Of a stretch of 64,000 bases of DNA, positions 13,501 to 24,676 are shown one piece after another. How positions within the stretch are numbered: the first letter of the stretch is position 1; each line of letters begins with the position of its first letter. The translations under genes and the position numbers were made by a program. This DNA comes from Scleromitrula shiraiana (lineage: Eukaryota; Ascomycota; Leotiomycetes; Helotiales; Sclerotiniaceae), in contig JABELC010000006.1 of the NCBI GenBank assembly GCA_028455995.1, positions 620,001 to 684,000 on the forward strand, in the 5' to 3' direction. The notes under the pieces were generated by a model. It worked only from the letters and a program-made list of their open reading frames with translations. It had not been told where the DNA came from and did no database searches.

Positions 13501-16500
13501 GATAAAAGCACAGCAATTGGCAACGAAGAGTGTCGAGATCGGCGAAGCTTGGAAGGAAAAACGTCGAAGAGAAGCCGAGGAGAAATCTGTCTTGGATCAG
13601 ATAAAGGCACAGCAGATTGCGGCGAAGAATGCTGTAGTCACCGAGGCTTGGAAGGATAAACGTCGAAAAGATGCAGAAGAGAAAAAGCTACGCGATGCTG
13701 AAGCAATCGCAAGAGCGAGAGCTCTGCGAGCCCCATCAAGCTTGGTCAAGGGAGAAGGATCTGGTCTCAAAGGTCTGGCTGGTGTGGCAGGCAAAGATCA
13801 CGCGCCAGTTCGAAGTGAGATAATGGTTGGGTCGTCAGACGAGGATTCAGATGATGATGATGATGAAGAAGATGATTCTGGAACGAATCTACTTGTTCAC
13901 AAGAGTCGGGAAGCTACGAAGAAGATTTCCGAGTATGAGGAAAGTAGGAGGAAAAATATGTTGCAACCGACAGGTCCAGTACGCAAGACTAAGAAGGTCT
14001 TTTCGAAGAAGGATCTACGTGCTCGTCTGGAGCCGAATATGGACGTCATTTTCCTTGAATTATTAAATTGGGATATCTTCCATGAGGGCGACGAACCCCC
14101 GAGCAATAACGTCTGCAGGAAGATTGCTGATAAATTTATTGATCTCAATCTCTACAAAGAAACCTTCAAGCCCTTGCTTATATCAGAAGTCTGGCGTTCG
14201 TTAATAACGGCCAAGGATGAGAATAATTTCAAACCCATAGAAATCAAGGTTCTGAATCGTCTTTCGGTAGACAAGTTTATGGAAGTCAGTACAACTATGC
14301 CGTTATCTAATTCGCGGGATCTACTTGTTTTCGCACAAGATATCGTACTGCTATCTAAGAGTTCAAATCCTTTGCAAGACGAGAAAGCCCCACACTGTCT
14401 AGCTCGTGTCTTCCGAACAACTCGAAAGAAGGATATTATGGAGGTTACCTATAGAGTCAGCAGGGATATTGGTCCAGATCTGTTAAATTGTTTGGTACCC
14501 AACGGCAAGCTTTATGCTCTCAAAATCACTGATATGACTACAACATTAAGAGAATTTGCGGCCTTGAGCAGTCTCGAGCATTACGACTTGTGCACCGAAA
14601 TTCTAGAAGCAAAGCCTTCTCCGATTCAAAGGTACTCGGACGAGAAGGTGGCATCGTTATCCGGCAGGTATAATCTGAACACAGGGCAAGCGAAAGCTAT
14701 CTTATCAGCAAATGACAATGATGGTTTCACTTTGATTCAAGGGTAAGTTTTTTGTATCTATCTACAAGTTATATGGCATTGCTGATTGTATTAGACCTCC
14801 TGGTTCCGGGAAAACCAAAACTATTGTCGCCATGGTAGGAGCTTTACTTACCTCAGTATTACAGCATCAAGCTCAACATGTGGCCGTGAGACCATCAGGT
14901 CAAAATGGCGCCACAGCACCCCAAAAGAAACTACTTATTTGTGCTCCCAGTAATGCTGCCGTTGATGAATTGGTTCTTAGACTTAAAGAGGGGATACTTC
15001 CGCTTAATGGTGCCCACCAGAAGATCAATGTCATTCGCGTTGGTCGTAGCGATGCCATCAATGCCGCTGTCAAGGATGTAACACTTGATGAATTGGTTAG
15101 GATAAAGCTCGAAGGAGATACAGCTTCCAAGCAAGGCCAATTGACCGAAAAAGAAAAACTACATAGAGAAGCCGGTATGATCAAAGAGAGACTTAATGTT
15201 TTGAGACCGGAGATGGATAAATGTCGTGCCGCTGGTGACAAAACTTCGGAACTCAAGCTACAAAGGGAGTTCGACGAGTTGAAGCGTAAGCAGGCACATA
15301 TTGGCAACAAGATTGATGAGGAAAAGGAAAGCGACAACAAGGTACGACAAAATGAAATCAGTCGGCGTCAATTCACACAGGAGATTATCGACGGAGCTCA
15401 TGTTCTATGTTCTACACTCAGTGGAGCTGGGCATGATTTTCTTCGAAATGTTAATGTTGAGTTTGAAACGGTCATTATTGATGAAGCTGCTCAATGTATC
15501 GAGCTGAGCGCCTTGATACCGCTCAAATATGGAGCTACGAAATGTATTTTGGTCGGAGATCCCGAACAGTTGCCACCAACGGTTCTTTCGAGACTGGCAA
15601 AGAGCTTTGGATATGAACAGAGTTTGTTCGTCCGAATGCAACGTAATTATCCTGATGATGTTCATTTACTAGATACTCAATATCGTATGCATCCCGAGAT
15701 TAGTCGATTTCCTAGTCAGCAGTTCTACAACAGTCGTCTTATCGATGGAAAAGGAATGGCAGAGTTACGAGCTCAGCCTTGGCATGCAAGCTCGATTCTT
15801 GGACCTTATCGTTTCTTCGATGTGGAGGGTGTTCAGAGTAAAGAGGCTAAAGGACACTCTTTTATCAACGTGCCAGAGTTGAATGCTGCTATCCTTCTCT
15901 ACGAGCGTTTGAAGAAAGATTACCCGTCTCAGAGTTTCAAGGGCAAAATTGGTATCATCACTACTTACAAGGCTCAACTTAACGAGCTCAGAATACGTTT
16001 TGAGCGCAAGTATGGTGAAGGTATCTTTGATGAGATTGAGTTCAACACGACGGATGCTTTTCAAGGTCGTGAGCGAGAAATTATTATATTTTCTTGTGTT
16101 CGAGCTCGAGCTACTGGAGGTATCGGTTTCTTGAATGATATACGACGTATGAACGTTGGTCTTACCAGAGCCAAGTCATCGCTGTGGGTTCTTGGAGATT
16201 CTAGGGCATTGGTCCAAGGTCAGTTCTGGAACAAGCTCATTCAAGATGCCAAAAGTCGTGATAGGTATACGACTGGTGATATTATGGGTTTGCTGTCGAA
16301 ACCAACATCTAAAGATGCAGCCACTGTTCGCAAAAACTCATATACGGGAGTTACCCCTCAAAACGAAAATGGCTCCGGGCGCGATAGTGATACCACTATG
16401 GAGGATGCACCTTTGGACAGTAGCAATACAACACCGAGTGGTAGTAATGGGAGGACAACTCCTATCAGAACTGAGATCAGTCAAATTCAGAAGACGAGAA

Positions 16501-16941
16501 TTCTTGAGTCGAAGGCTCGCGAAAATCAGTGGGGCGTAACTCCATCGGAAATTACCAAAGAGAAAAAGCGGAAGAGTAGTCATGAGGATCCCGAGATGAC
16601 AGGTACTCGAAAGAAAAGAAAGGTAAGCTATACCAAAGAATCACGTTTATAATATGTTTTTGATTTCAGCATTGTCTATTATTTATGACCCATTCGCTAA
16701 CTATACATGCAAGACCGAGTCTCCGGATACTACATTTGCACCACCAATATCATCTACCACCCGAATTGATGAACCTAAAGTAGACTTAGATGCAGCACTT
16801 CAAGCGAAACAGACAGATAAAGCTTCAGCCGCTGCGGCGGCAGCAGCAGCGACGAGACCTAAAGCTACTGGTCCGCCGCCTCCAAGGAGAAAAGCCCCCA
16901 CTGACCCGTTTATTCAACGGAAACGGCCTGGGAAGAGATAA
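10514..16941 (+). CDS. SEN1: Sen1-type superfamily 1 RNA/DNA helicase
   Basis: This is a Upf1-like superfamily 1B helicase of the Sen1/senataxin class, which in yeast unwinds RNA:DNA hybrids and terminates RNA polymerase II transcription of noncoding RNAs. My exon model is 10514-10560, 10624-14742, 14795-16622 and 16714-16941 (2073 aa). The last intron has a clear CTAAC branch site about 16 bases before its acceptor and restores the frame into the Lys/Arg/Pro-rich C terminus. A long helical N-terminal region fills residues 1 to about 850. Residues 971-1036 hold a 33-aa tandem duplication, followed by an acidic DEDSDDDDDEEDDSG stretch near 1088. The helicase core has GPPGSGKT at 1389, DEAAQ at 1618, GDPEQLPPT, QYRMHPEISRFPS, DAFQGRERE and a GLTRAKSSLWVLGD motif. 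An intron splits the first Gly codon of Walker A. The family assignment is firm. Confidence 0.95.
13487..13684 (+). repeat. 99-bp in-frame tandem duplication inside SEN1
   Basis: Two adjacent 99-base copies (13487-13585 and 13586-13684) encode 33-aa units starting SVLDQIKAQQ and ending EAWKxKRRxxAEEK. They have diverged at many third positions and some amino acids, so the duplication is not recent. The segment is predicted charged and helical and lies between the N-terminal domain and the helicase core. Confidence 0.93.
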
Positions 16942-18373
16942 GATGAGATGTGATGAGATGATGGGTGGGATGTTTCACACGAAGATGGAGAATAACTAAG
17001 AATTCATTTTATAAATAAGTTTGATGGTTGGATGGTCGGAGTTTAGGCAATGGATGGGATGCATGGGTTGAAGAGCAAAGGAAGGGGAAGGCATATTTTG
17101 GCGCGATTTTAAAAATTTACACTTAACTTAGCATCTGCATGCATAGCATTAGCAACATTATATTATATCATGATGACGGTGCGGCGCCGTGGGGTACATG
17201 ATAGACGTGGATTAATGCTGTCGTGTACAGTTAGGGTTGGGGAAGGGAGGATTATTATTATTTCTTGACAAGGTAGCATGGGGACGTGATAAATAAGAAT
17301 TGTTTTGCGTTTCTTTTTGCGTGAGTAATGGGTATTGTAAGATCAAATTAGATGTCTTAAACTTGTCTTAAATTCCCCCTTCCTTAATGTCGCACTTTAG
17401 AGTCGATAGATTCAGAAAATGTCTTCGAGTCCGCCTATTGTTTCCATTGTATTGTATGTATCTGGGGCTGTTAGACTAGACTAAGTGTACTCGTGTACTA
17501 GGTTAGTGCTATGGCTGACATGAATGGCCCCAAGCGGGGCGAGTGGCTAGCATCTAGCGTTGTAGATCTTTTCGTTGATCCGTCGTGGGTGAGGCGAAAA
17601 AATGTTCCTAGAGCGAAAAAAAACTTTATTTCGAGGGACACTAAGAGCGCTAAGAGAGGGAATGGATTCTATGGAGTGGACACTCAAGCTGGGCTGGACT
17701 GGAATGAAAAGGGACGGATATTTGCAGTGTCCAATGTTGCACAATCTGGAAGTAAAAAGAAACAAAGGAAATGTGATAACAATGTTGTTGGGCTGAGCTG
17801 ATATGATGCATGCTCCAGCGAGCTTGAATCGGATGTCATACCGATATACTGGTACAGATTACAGTACTTACTACCTGGTAAAGATTCCAAGATACAAATT
17901 TGTGCTAAACTAACACGATTGGGATACTAAAGCATTCATGTACGTATCCATTTGATGGTATATCGATTGGTTATTGGTCGATATGCATGATAAGGTGTTG
18001 GGGGAGGGACTATCAAGTGCAGAAAATTAATGCAAGGAAGGATATCATTTTGGTTAATTAGTTCTTATGTTGTGTGAGGTGCTACCAGCCTTTTTTTGCT
18101 TGTGCACAGTGCACCGGTGATGTGCGGTGACCATTTTGGTTCGAGGATGAATATATTGATTTCTCCGTTTTTGGTGATGAGACCTTTCTTCTTCATCCTT
18201 ATGGAAAATGATTGCTGTTGGATTGCTGGAACGGAATAACAAATATCTATTCCACTAATAGCTCAATGATCAATTGCTATTGTGGGATAAGTAATTCAGA
18301 ATTAACCCGAGAACGAGATCCTGGTAAGTGGAATGTACTTCCCCAGGTCGGTCCGGTCTTCAATCGAAGATTT
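16942..18373. other. Intergenic spacer downstream of SEN1
   Basis: The spacer contains the SEN1 3' region and the promoter of the next gene. A 96-codon ORF at 17511-17801 has no recognisable domain or intron structure, and I do not call it. No RNA gene is apparent. Confidence 0.6.
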
Positions 18374-18420
18374 GTAAGTTTAATATCTGCATTTTGTGTC
18401 TAATATCATGATTTCTCCAG
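18374..18420 (+). other. Probable 5'UTR intron of the following gene
   Basis: A GTAAGT donor at 18374 and a TTTCTCCAG acceptor ending at 18420 frame 47 bases just upstream of the ATG at 18433. The size and signals match the other introns here. It changes no codon, so it is inferred only from splice signals. Confidence 0.5.
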
Positions 18421-18432
18421 GAGTTCATCACA

Positions 18433-20787
18433 ATGGAGTCAACTATTAACACCAGAATACCTGCTCTACAACTAATCGATGTCAAACCCCCGAGATCTCC
18501 ATCCATGAACATAAATGTTCATACACGTACACAGACCGTTACCGAAGTTCAAAATAATCAAAATTCTATAAATCCCGCTCTATTGTCGCGTCGCCGAACA
18601 AGTCGATCACATAATCAGGGTACAATCGATACTGTTCCTGAATTGAGGAGATTCAGTTTTGCCAGTGATAGCAGAACGAAGAATAGAACAAGACCACAGT
18701 ATGGACCTAGTCAAAGTTATGGCTCTTCAGATTTACCACCACGGAAGGAAAGAGAAAGTTTGAAGCATCTGTCGGATTTCTTAATGTCCCATGATCCACC
18801 TGCGCATAACCTAATGACTACTTCAGTAGATAGTCCAAAGAGAAAGTTTCATCTCTTTGGAAAGAAAACGAAGAAGCCCCGGGCTGGTGAATTTATACGA
18901 CTTCCGGATACGGCTATTTCTGCTAAAACTCGTATGGGTGTGCAATATATAGCTATTTCTATACCGATCCAACATGACTATCTTGGAAAACTCATTAAAT
19001 CGGGTTGTCCAACTCCTCCTGATTCCGCTGTTGCAAAGGAATCATTATCGCCATCTTCGAAGAATGAGAGAGATCCGATTGTTGTACATAAACCACCGAG
19101 TAGGGGTCACATCGTCACGCCTGCGCTTGATCCTTTACCGATAGAAGAAGATACGAATAAGCAAGATTCTAATCATCCAAGGTATTCTTGGGTACCGTCG
19201 ACAAGAGCTTACTCCTGGCAACATAATGGATATATTCCACAAAAGGATCGGATGTATCTCGATTCACCAACTAACATCGATAATATCTACACGGTCAATA
19301 CATATCCTAAGTCTAGTCGTTCCAATACTATATCATTCTCGGGTCCCATGTTAGATTCGCGAGGAACACAGTCTTTGGATTTTGCGACAAGAAGAAATTC
19401 AATACCTTTGCCACTAAATTCGGAAGATCCCCCTTCACCTCAACTCACCATCAAGCCTACTTATTACACACACAAAATGTCCAAATCTCGCTCAACAGTA
19501 CACAGTAACACATCGATTGGTATAAGTAAATCACTCAAATCCACACCCGAGAGTCTTGCATCCTCGCCTACAACGACCGTCTTCGGAATGGCAGAAACGG
19601 TGGATCTTCAATTTTTCAGAGGAACTCCGGGATTGAAACCTACTCTATCTGATTGTAAGATAGTGAGATCTAAAAGTAGTCCGACAATATTCCAGTTTGA
19701 TGGGGAGGGCGAACGAGACTTGAGTGATGAGATTGAGGAATGGAATAGGAGTGCGAATGAGGCTAGCAAAGAGCATAGACAACGACAAAGTCGTCGCGAA
19801 AGGGTTAGAGCGAGGAAAGAGAGGGATTTGAAGAAACAGGGGTTCGGAAATGAGGGGAAGAACGCAAGTGTAGATGAACCTCCTACGGATTCAGATTTGC
19901 AAAAAGCAACAGTGCAGTCGGATGAGATGAGTAGATCTGAGAAGCCGGATGCAGGTGCGTCGAGATTATATCCGGATGATGGCCAGAGGACGATTCCTTC
20001 TCCAGATTTAACTACAACTACAACCACAACTACCACCACTGCCCAAGATATTGTTCCGCCACAACTCCGGCCCCGATCATCAAAACGTCTATCTCGTGAC
20101 CAAATCCCAAAATCGAAATCGAAAGAAATCGACAACGTCCTCCCCTCGTCCACACCCTGGAACCTACAACTATCCAGAATAATGACAAGCGCCAACATAC
20201 CTCCTGATCCTCATCTTCATCCTCATCTACTTCCCAATCCCAGCAACTACATCCCATCCCCATTACCAAATCCCACACCAACCAGCCCTCTTAATTTCCA
20301 ATTCCGTCTTCCTCCTCCTTTCTCGAATCCTCCTAGGACTTTTATGTTGACTCCGTTGCCGAGGAATATTATGTATGCGGATCGAGGGGTTCAGACTGAG
20401 ATTGGGGGTTATGCTCAACATCAACATCAATCGAGATCTTCTGGGAATGGAAGGAAGGGATACAGGGATAGAGAAATGGAGAGAGAAAGGGAACTAGAAG
20501 ATAGGATATCGAATGTGGAAAGGAATACGAATATTCTGCTTAGAACGATTGGGATTGAGATTGACGATGGGGGTGGGGTGGCGAGAAGTTTTGATGAGGG
20601 GGAGTGGAGGGGGGTGATGATGGGGGAGAGGGAGAAGGGGAGGGGACGGGGACGGGGAAGGGCGAGGACGTTGATTAATGGGATGGGGTGGGATGGAGGG
20701 GGGATGAGAGGTGGGGATATGATGGTTCCGGTCATGAGGGAGTTGCAGAGGGAGGCGGGAAGGGTTAGTGGAGAGGCAATTAGATGA
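18433..20787 (+). CDS. Serine/proline-rich protein of unknown function, 784 aa
   Basis: A single uninterrupted frame of 784 codons starts at an ATG with A at -3 (CACAATGG), just after a probable leader intron. I do not recognise a known domain. Most of the chain is Ser/Thr/Pro/Arg-rich and looks disordered. A basic patch (FHLFGKKTKKPRAGEFIRLP) lies near residues 140-160 and an Arg/Lys/Glu helix near 435-480. There is a poly-Thr run near 528, a Pro/His-rich region near 595-640, and a short charged helix (REMERERELEDRISNVERNT) near 680-700 that may form a coiled coil. The tail is Gly/Arg-rich (RGRGRGRAR). The coding strand shifts from balanced to G-rich toward the end. The length of the open frame makes the gene likely; the function is open. 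Confidence 0.8.
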   Translation: MESTINTRIPALQLIDVKPPRSPSMNINVHTRTQTVTEVQNNQNSINPALLSRRRTSRSHNQGTIDTVPELRRFSFASDSRTKNRTRPQYGPSQSYGSSDLPPRKERESLKHLSDFLMSHDPPAHNLMTTSVDSPKRKFHLFGKKTKKPRAGEFIRLPDTAISAKTRMGVQYIAISIPIQHDYLGKLIKSGCPTPPDSAVAKESLSPSSKNERDPIVVHKPPSRGHIVTPALDPLPIEEDTNKQDSNHPRYSWVPSTRAYSWQHNGYIPQKDRMYLDSPTNIDNIYTVNTYPKSSRSNTISFSGPMLDSRGTQSLDFATRRNSIPLPLNSEDPPSPQLTIKPTYYTHKMSKSRSTVHSNTSIGISKSLKSTPESLASSPTTTVFGMAETVDLQFFRGTPGLKPTLSDCKIVRSKSSPTIFQFDGEGERDLSDEIEEWNRSANEASKEHRQRQSRRERVRARKERDLKKQGFGNEGKNASVDEPPTDSDLQKATVQSDEMSRSEKPDAGASRLYPDDGQRTIPSPDLTTTTTTTTTTAQDIVPPQLRPRSSKRLSRDQIPKSKSKEIDNVLPSSTPWNLQLSRIMTSANIPPDPHLHPHLLPNPSNYIPSPLPNPTPTSPLNFQFRLPPPFSNPPRTFMLTPLPRNIMYADRGVQTEIGGYAQHQHQSRSSGNGRKGYRDREMERERELEDRISNVERNTNILLRTIGIEIDDGGGVARSFDEGEWRGVMMGEREKGRGRGRGRARTLINGMGWDGGGMRGGDMMVPVMRELQREAGRVSGEAIR

Positions 20788-21784
20788 GCTTGGTGAGGTG
20801 GGGGTGGGAAGTGGGGTTGGGGGGGAAAAGCAAATAATTAGCTATGGGGATTTATGATTTTGAGCGGTATATATAGCTAGGTATAGACATAAGAATGGCG
20901 ATGGGGATATAGAGAGGCATGTATAGTAGTAGGAGGAAAATTCGGTTGCCTGATAGAAGAGGCTGGGAGCGAACGGAGCAAGTGGATTATTATAAGGGTA
21001 GATAGATGTATAATTGGGACGGATTGGAGAGAAAATATTGTACAGTATAGTATAGGTATAGTGTAGAAGTCATGGCAATAGAATTTGAACAGGTCTAAAA
21101 CTGACATGATATGATATGATAAAGAATCTTCACTTCCCTCACTCCAAGATGCTATTTTAAGTTTATTCCATAGGCATCAATAGTACATGCTAGCCGCCAT
21201 GTAGTGCACGTATATGCATAGATTGAGTAGTGGGCATCTGGAATAAAACAGACCAAATTAGACCGAATGGAAGTAGTCCTTGCATGTCAGCCTTCACTAC
21301 TAACATAGTAGTTACGATTGCTAATTTTTACCGCAAAGCCAGCCCAGGTATTCCCACAGAACCATATGTAAATTAGTTGTTCAAGCAACCATTTAGACAG
21401 TATGTATGGGAGATTAGATGATTTTGAGAATTGCAACAAATTTTATGTAACTCCTAGATAGTTCATATTCTGGAGTATTTGTGGGATATACAAGAAACTT
21501 ATTTACCGTCCAACAAATACAGTAGTTGACTGTGTTGGTGAATCAGGTGTATCTAGAGCAATAAAAGAAGAAGCAGCTGGCTATGCTCGAGAAGCTAACC
21601 CATAATTGGTTCGTGAGAACAGCCGTGATCGTCATCATAGGCATCGGCGTAGCAAGACAGGTATACTCAGTAGCATATTGAAAATCTGAGAGCCAGCCAG
21701 TGCAAGTCTCTACAAGATTCTGAACATACAGACGGCTGTGGATTAGTCGAGATTTAGAACTAGGCGATTTGTAGCATTAGATGT
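20788..21784. other. Intergenic, no gene seen
   Basis: This is the 3' region of the serine-rich gene followed by AT-leaning DNA with a few short repeats. It borders the tandem repeat array that begins at about 21785. Nothing else can be supported. Confidence 0.6.
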
Positions 21785-22510
21785 TTTTGAGATACGCAAC
21801 CAGATCCCATGTGACAATACAATACAATACTATGCGCAACATTAGGTCTTCTCTCATACAAAATTTGACTCAATATAGAGGGAGTTCAGAATACTTTATA
21901 CCGTAATTATAGACATCTACAACGCCTTCACCACCACCAACCCGCACGGACTGTTTCTATCTCTTGTAGCTGGTATTTTATGGTAGAGTAGATATGCAAC
22001 AAAACTTTTTCATATCTTATCTAATGTCGTCGACTTGGCTTGGGACTGAATAATTACCAGATGAGATGCGTGGATATCAGATGGTTTTGTTGCATACCTG
22101 GATCTAGGAACGTTGAACCCTGTCCGTAACGTAAAAGTGAAGTGGGATGGGGGAGGGTAGTTACGGGTGGTTGGTAGTGATGGTGATGGCAATTGGAGAT
22201 GACTTCGATTGCCTGCCGTTTCCGTTTCTTTATTGCTGCCGTAAATATCTAGATACGCAACAAAACTTCTTCGTTGTCATCTCATATTATTAGGTTTGCT
22301 AGGAACCAAACAACCATATACCTTGAATTGGATGAGATATAAATAATATTGTTGCATGTCTGGAACTTTCAAATCTGAACCTTGTAGATAATGTAGAGGG
22401 GAGGGGGTTGATGGTTGACCAGGTGATGATTAATAGTGGTAGATGACTTCAACTGCCTACCGTTTCCGTATTGTTGCTGTATGCCTTTCTAGACATGCAA
22501 CAAAAAGTGA
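21785..22510 (+). repeat. Degenerate tandem repeat array, locus 1 (about 240-260 bp units)
   Basis: Related units follow one another, with starts near 21991, 22252 and 22492 and a weaker one near 21789. Each starts GATAYGCAACAAAAC, carries the inverse motif TTGTTGCATRYCTGG about 90-100 bases later, then a GACTTC-A-TGCCT-CCGTTTCCGT block, and ends in CTAGAYAYGCAAC, where the next unit begins. The inverted GCAACAAAA/TTTTGTTGC pair gives each unit a palindromic sub-structure. I do not recognise the family; it could be tandemised copies of a small inverted-repeat element. Confidence 0.8.
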
Positions 22511-23023
22511 TATATCACCCTATTCCATCGACTAAGATGGGCAGAGCTCTCTAGTCTTCTCTTGACTCATTCTGTTTCACTTGTAAATAATACTATATCC
22601 TAGTTAAGCAATATTGTCGAGTCCGGCATAAACACAATTAATGCAACTGTCTTTAAATCTTATCAATGTTGATGAATTTCTCAAACTTAGAACTCTCCGT
22701 TACTCAATCCATAGGTTACACATCCTGCCCATCTAAGTTCCTCTCCGTTCGAAATACACCATGGGTACGATCAAGCGGGAGCTACGACAAAGAAGCTAGG
22801 GAAAAGAAATACAGCCCTGGCCAGCTCTCCTCCTAAATAAATTCAGCCCTTCGATACTTAAACGCGAGCACCACGATCCGCGATAACAAAATGATGCTCG
22901 AAGAATGCTCGGCCACCCCATTCGTCCCAACAAAAATTATATATAATCCTTAATAATCAACCCCACCCAAACAATAAAGACCGACTGAATTCAATTCAGT
23001 ACATTTGGCTTAATCGTTAAATA
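22511..23023. other. Spacer between the repeat array and tRNA-Tyr
   Basis: No coding or RNA feature is visible until the tRNA. The bases immediately upstream of the tRNA are AT-rich, as is usual for polymerase III genes. Confidence 0.6.
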
Positions 23024-23113
23024 CCCCCGGTCGTCTAGTTGGTTTATGACGTCAGACTGTAATTGAATATCAAGAATATCTGGATGTCGCGCGTTCAACT
23101 CGCGCCTGGGGGA
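23024..23113 (+). tRNA. tRNA-Tyr (anticodon GUA) with a 15-base intron
   Basis: The cloverleaf can be drawn completely. The acceptor stem CCCCCGG pairs with CTGGGGG (one G-U), the D-stem is GTC/GAC, the anticodon stem TCAGA pairs with TCTGG, and the T-stem is GCGCG/CGCGC with loop TTCAACT. The first pair is C1-G72, the hallmark of eukaryotic tRNA-Tyr. The anticodon GTA is at 23059-23061, and an intron at 23063-23077 interrupts the loop one base 3' of the anticodon, the canonical position. A T6 polymerase III terminator follows at 23131. Confidence 0.96.
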
Positions 23114-23130
23114 CATACGAAAAAAGCTGA

Positions 23131-23136
23131 TTTTTT
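23131..23136 (+). terminator. RNA polymerase III T-run terminator of tRNA-Tyr
   Basis: Six T residues on the sense strand lie 18 bases after the tRNA 3' end, and a second T6 run follows near 23142 as a possible backup. Confidence 0.8.
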
Positions 23137-24002
23137 GGCAATTTTTTGAAGTTGTGGTGGTGGGTGTGTGGAATGAGGATACAATTCTTTTTTTGAAAAA
23201 GGGCGGACCAGGCGGGGAGGAATGTATTGGCGATGCTTAGCCGAGATTATACATTTTTGCTTGGCGGGTTTGGAATGGAACATGTATATCGACAACTCTC
23301 TAGGTTAATTGAACTTGTCAATATGAGTTAATCCATTTCCCATTGTCTGTTCCAAGTACAGATATTTATATAATTATTCAATTGATTCGTTGTGGATGTT
23401 CGAATAAGATATGGATGTTCAAATGGGTTTGAATTGACTTGGTTATTGATATCTGTATAAGACATAGACATTGACATGGTTTTGGCTTAATCGATTATAA
23501 ATGTCTATATCGAATATAGACATTCAAATAGTTTTGACTCGATTTAGTTATCATTATCTGTATAGGGTATAGATAATCAAATTATTTTGAATTAACTTAG
23601 TTGTGAATGTCTATATAAGATATGGACATTTATAATATATATGCAATGATCGTATATCAATTAAACGGACATTGAGAGTTACAACAGCCCGGTATCTCTC
23701 GAGAGCATATACTTCTAGCTTCGTGACTAGATAGATGCATGTATACATAGATAGCTCACGACCTGTTACTATATTGATTGTATATGATTATTGTTTGGAG
23801 ATCAGTAACATACTGTATCTATCGAGTTAAACTACCACCAAAAAGTTTTGGAAGTTTTGCTTCTTTAAAGAATATCTTTATATCATTTCCTTTTTATTTC
23901 CTCCTCAAGATTACCACTAATGTATTATTGGATGTATATATAAACATTGGAAAGTCATAACCAGATACTAAATACCAGCAAGATACTTCCATCCATTCAT
24001 AT
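23137..24002. other. Spacer with short degenerate repeats
   Basis: Between 23340 and 23640 a motif like TATGGACATTCAAATxGTTTTGA recurs at about 55-70 base spacing with many changes, suggesting an old tandem repeat. No gene is supported. Confidence 0.5.
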
Positions 24003-24676
24003 CTATTCCCACCAACTCTTCCACCAGCCCTCCGCAGTCTCCTCAATACTCTCCTCAATACTAGCAGCATTCTTATCCCACCAACTGGTCAAAAAATCCA
24101 AAGCCTGCTTCTCAATTTCACCTTGCTCAGAAGGATCATTTGCCAATCTCTCCATCTCATTGGCAACCCATTGAGAAACCCACTCCTTGGCAGTTCCCTC
24201 CCATTGTCCGTCCAGCTCTTTGATCTCTTGGGCGACCCATTTGCTTGCCTTTTCGCTTTCAGTTCCTTCGCCTTCGTTAATTTGGTTGAGGACGGCGTCG
24301 GGTTTCATGGCGCGTTTGCCGAACTAGGGAGAGGGTAAGCATATTATTGGGAAAGGGGATATGACAGGTGGAGGTAGAAAGGATTGTAGGACATACACCA
24401 AAGACAAAGTTTTCCTTATGATACTTTTCCTCGACTTCAAGTTGAGAATCATCTGCTTTGTTTCCATAATTGAGATTGGACCCATGCTTATGACCATGGA
24501 TGTCGATTTCGGCAGGAGAATCATAATCAGATGTGGCTTTGATCTATGGATAGGATATTAGAATACACCATGGAAGAATTCCAGGATTGGGAGAAGGAAT
24601 ATACAATTCTTGGGATAGGATTGGCAATCGCCAATACTGGGAGAACAGCAACGAGGAACTTAGTTGAGAAACGCAT
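24003..24676 (-). CDS. Small secreted tryptophan-rich protein of unknown function, 179 aa
   Basis: The three-exon minus-strand model is 24676-24605, 24543-24397 and 24323-24003. Both introns (61 and 73 bases; donors GTATAT and GTATGT) fall between codons and join into one open frame. The start MRFSTKFLVAVLPVLAIA is a classic signal peptide with probable cleavage before NPIPR. Exon 2 is hydrophilic (His, Asp, Asn-rich). The exon 2/3 junction yields FGFGKR, with a Lys-Arg pair that could be cut by a Kex2-type protease. The mature C-terminal part is acidic and helical with regularly spaced Trp (KWVAQ, QWEG, EWVSQWV, SWWDK, GWWKSWWE). I recognise no family. Secretion is well supported; a role as an effector or in the cell wall is only speculation. 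An upstream in-frame Met at 24784 lies in a Phe-rich stretch and is less likely. Confidence 0.8.

Noticed and set aside
17511..17801. 96-codon plus-strand ORF downstream of SEN1
   Set aside because: It has no domain, no intron signals and no composition typical of the confirmed genes, and it could arise by chance in a 1.4 kb spacer.
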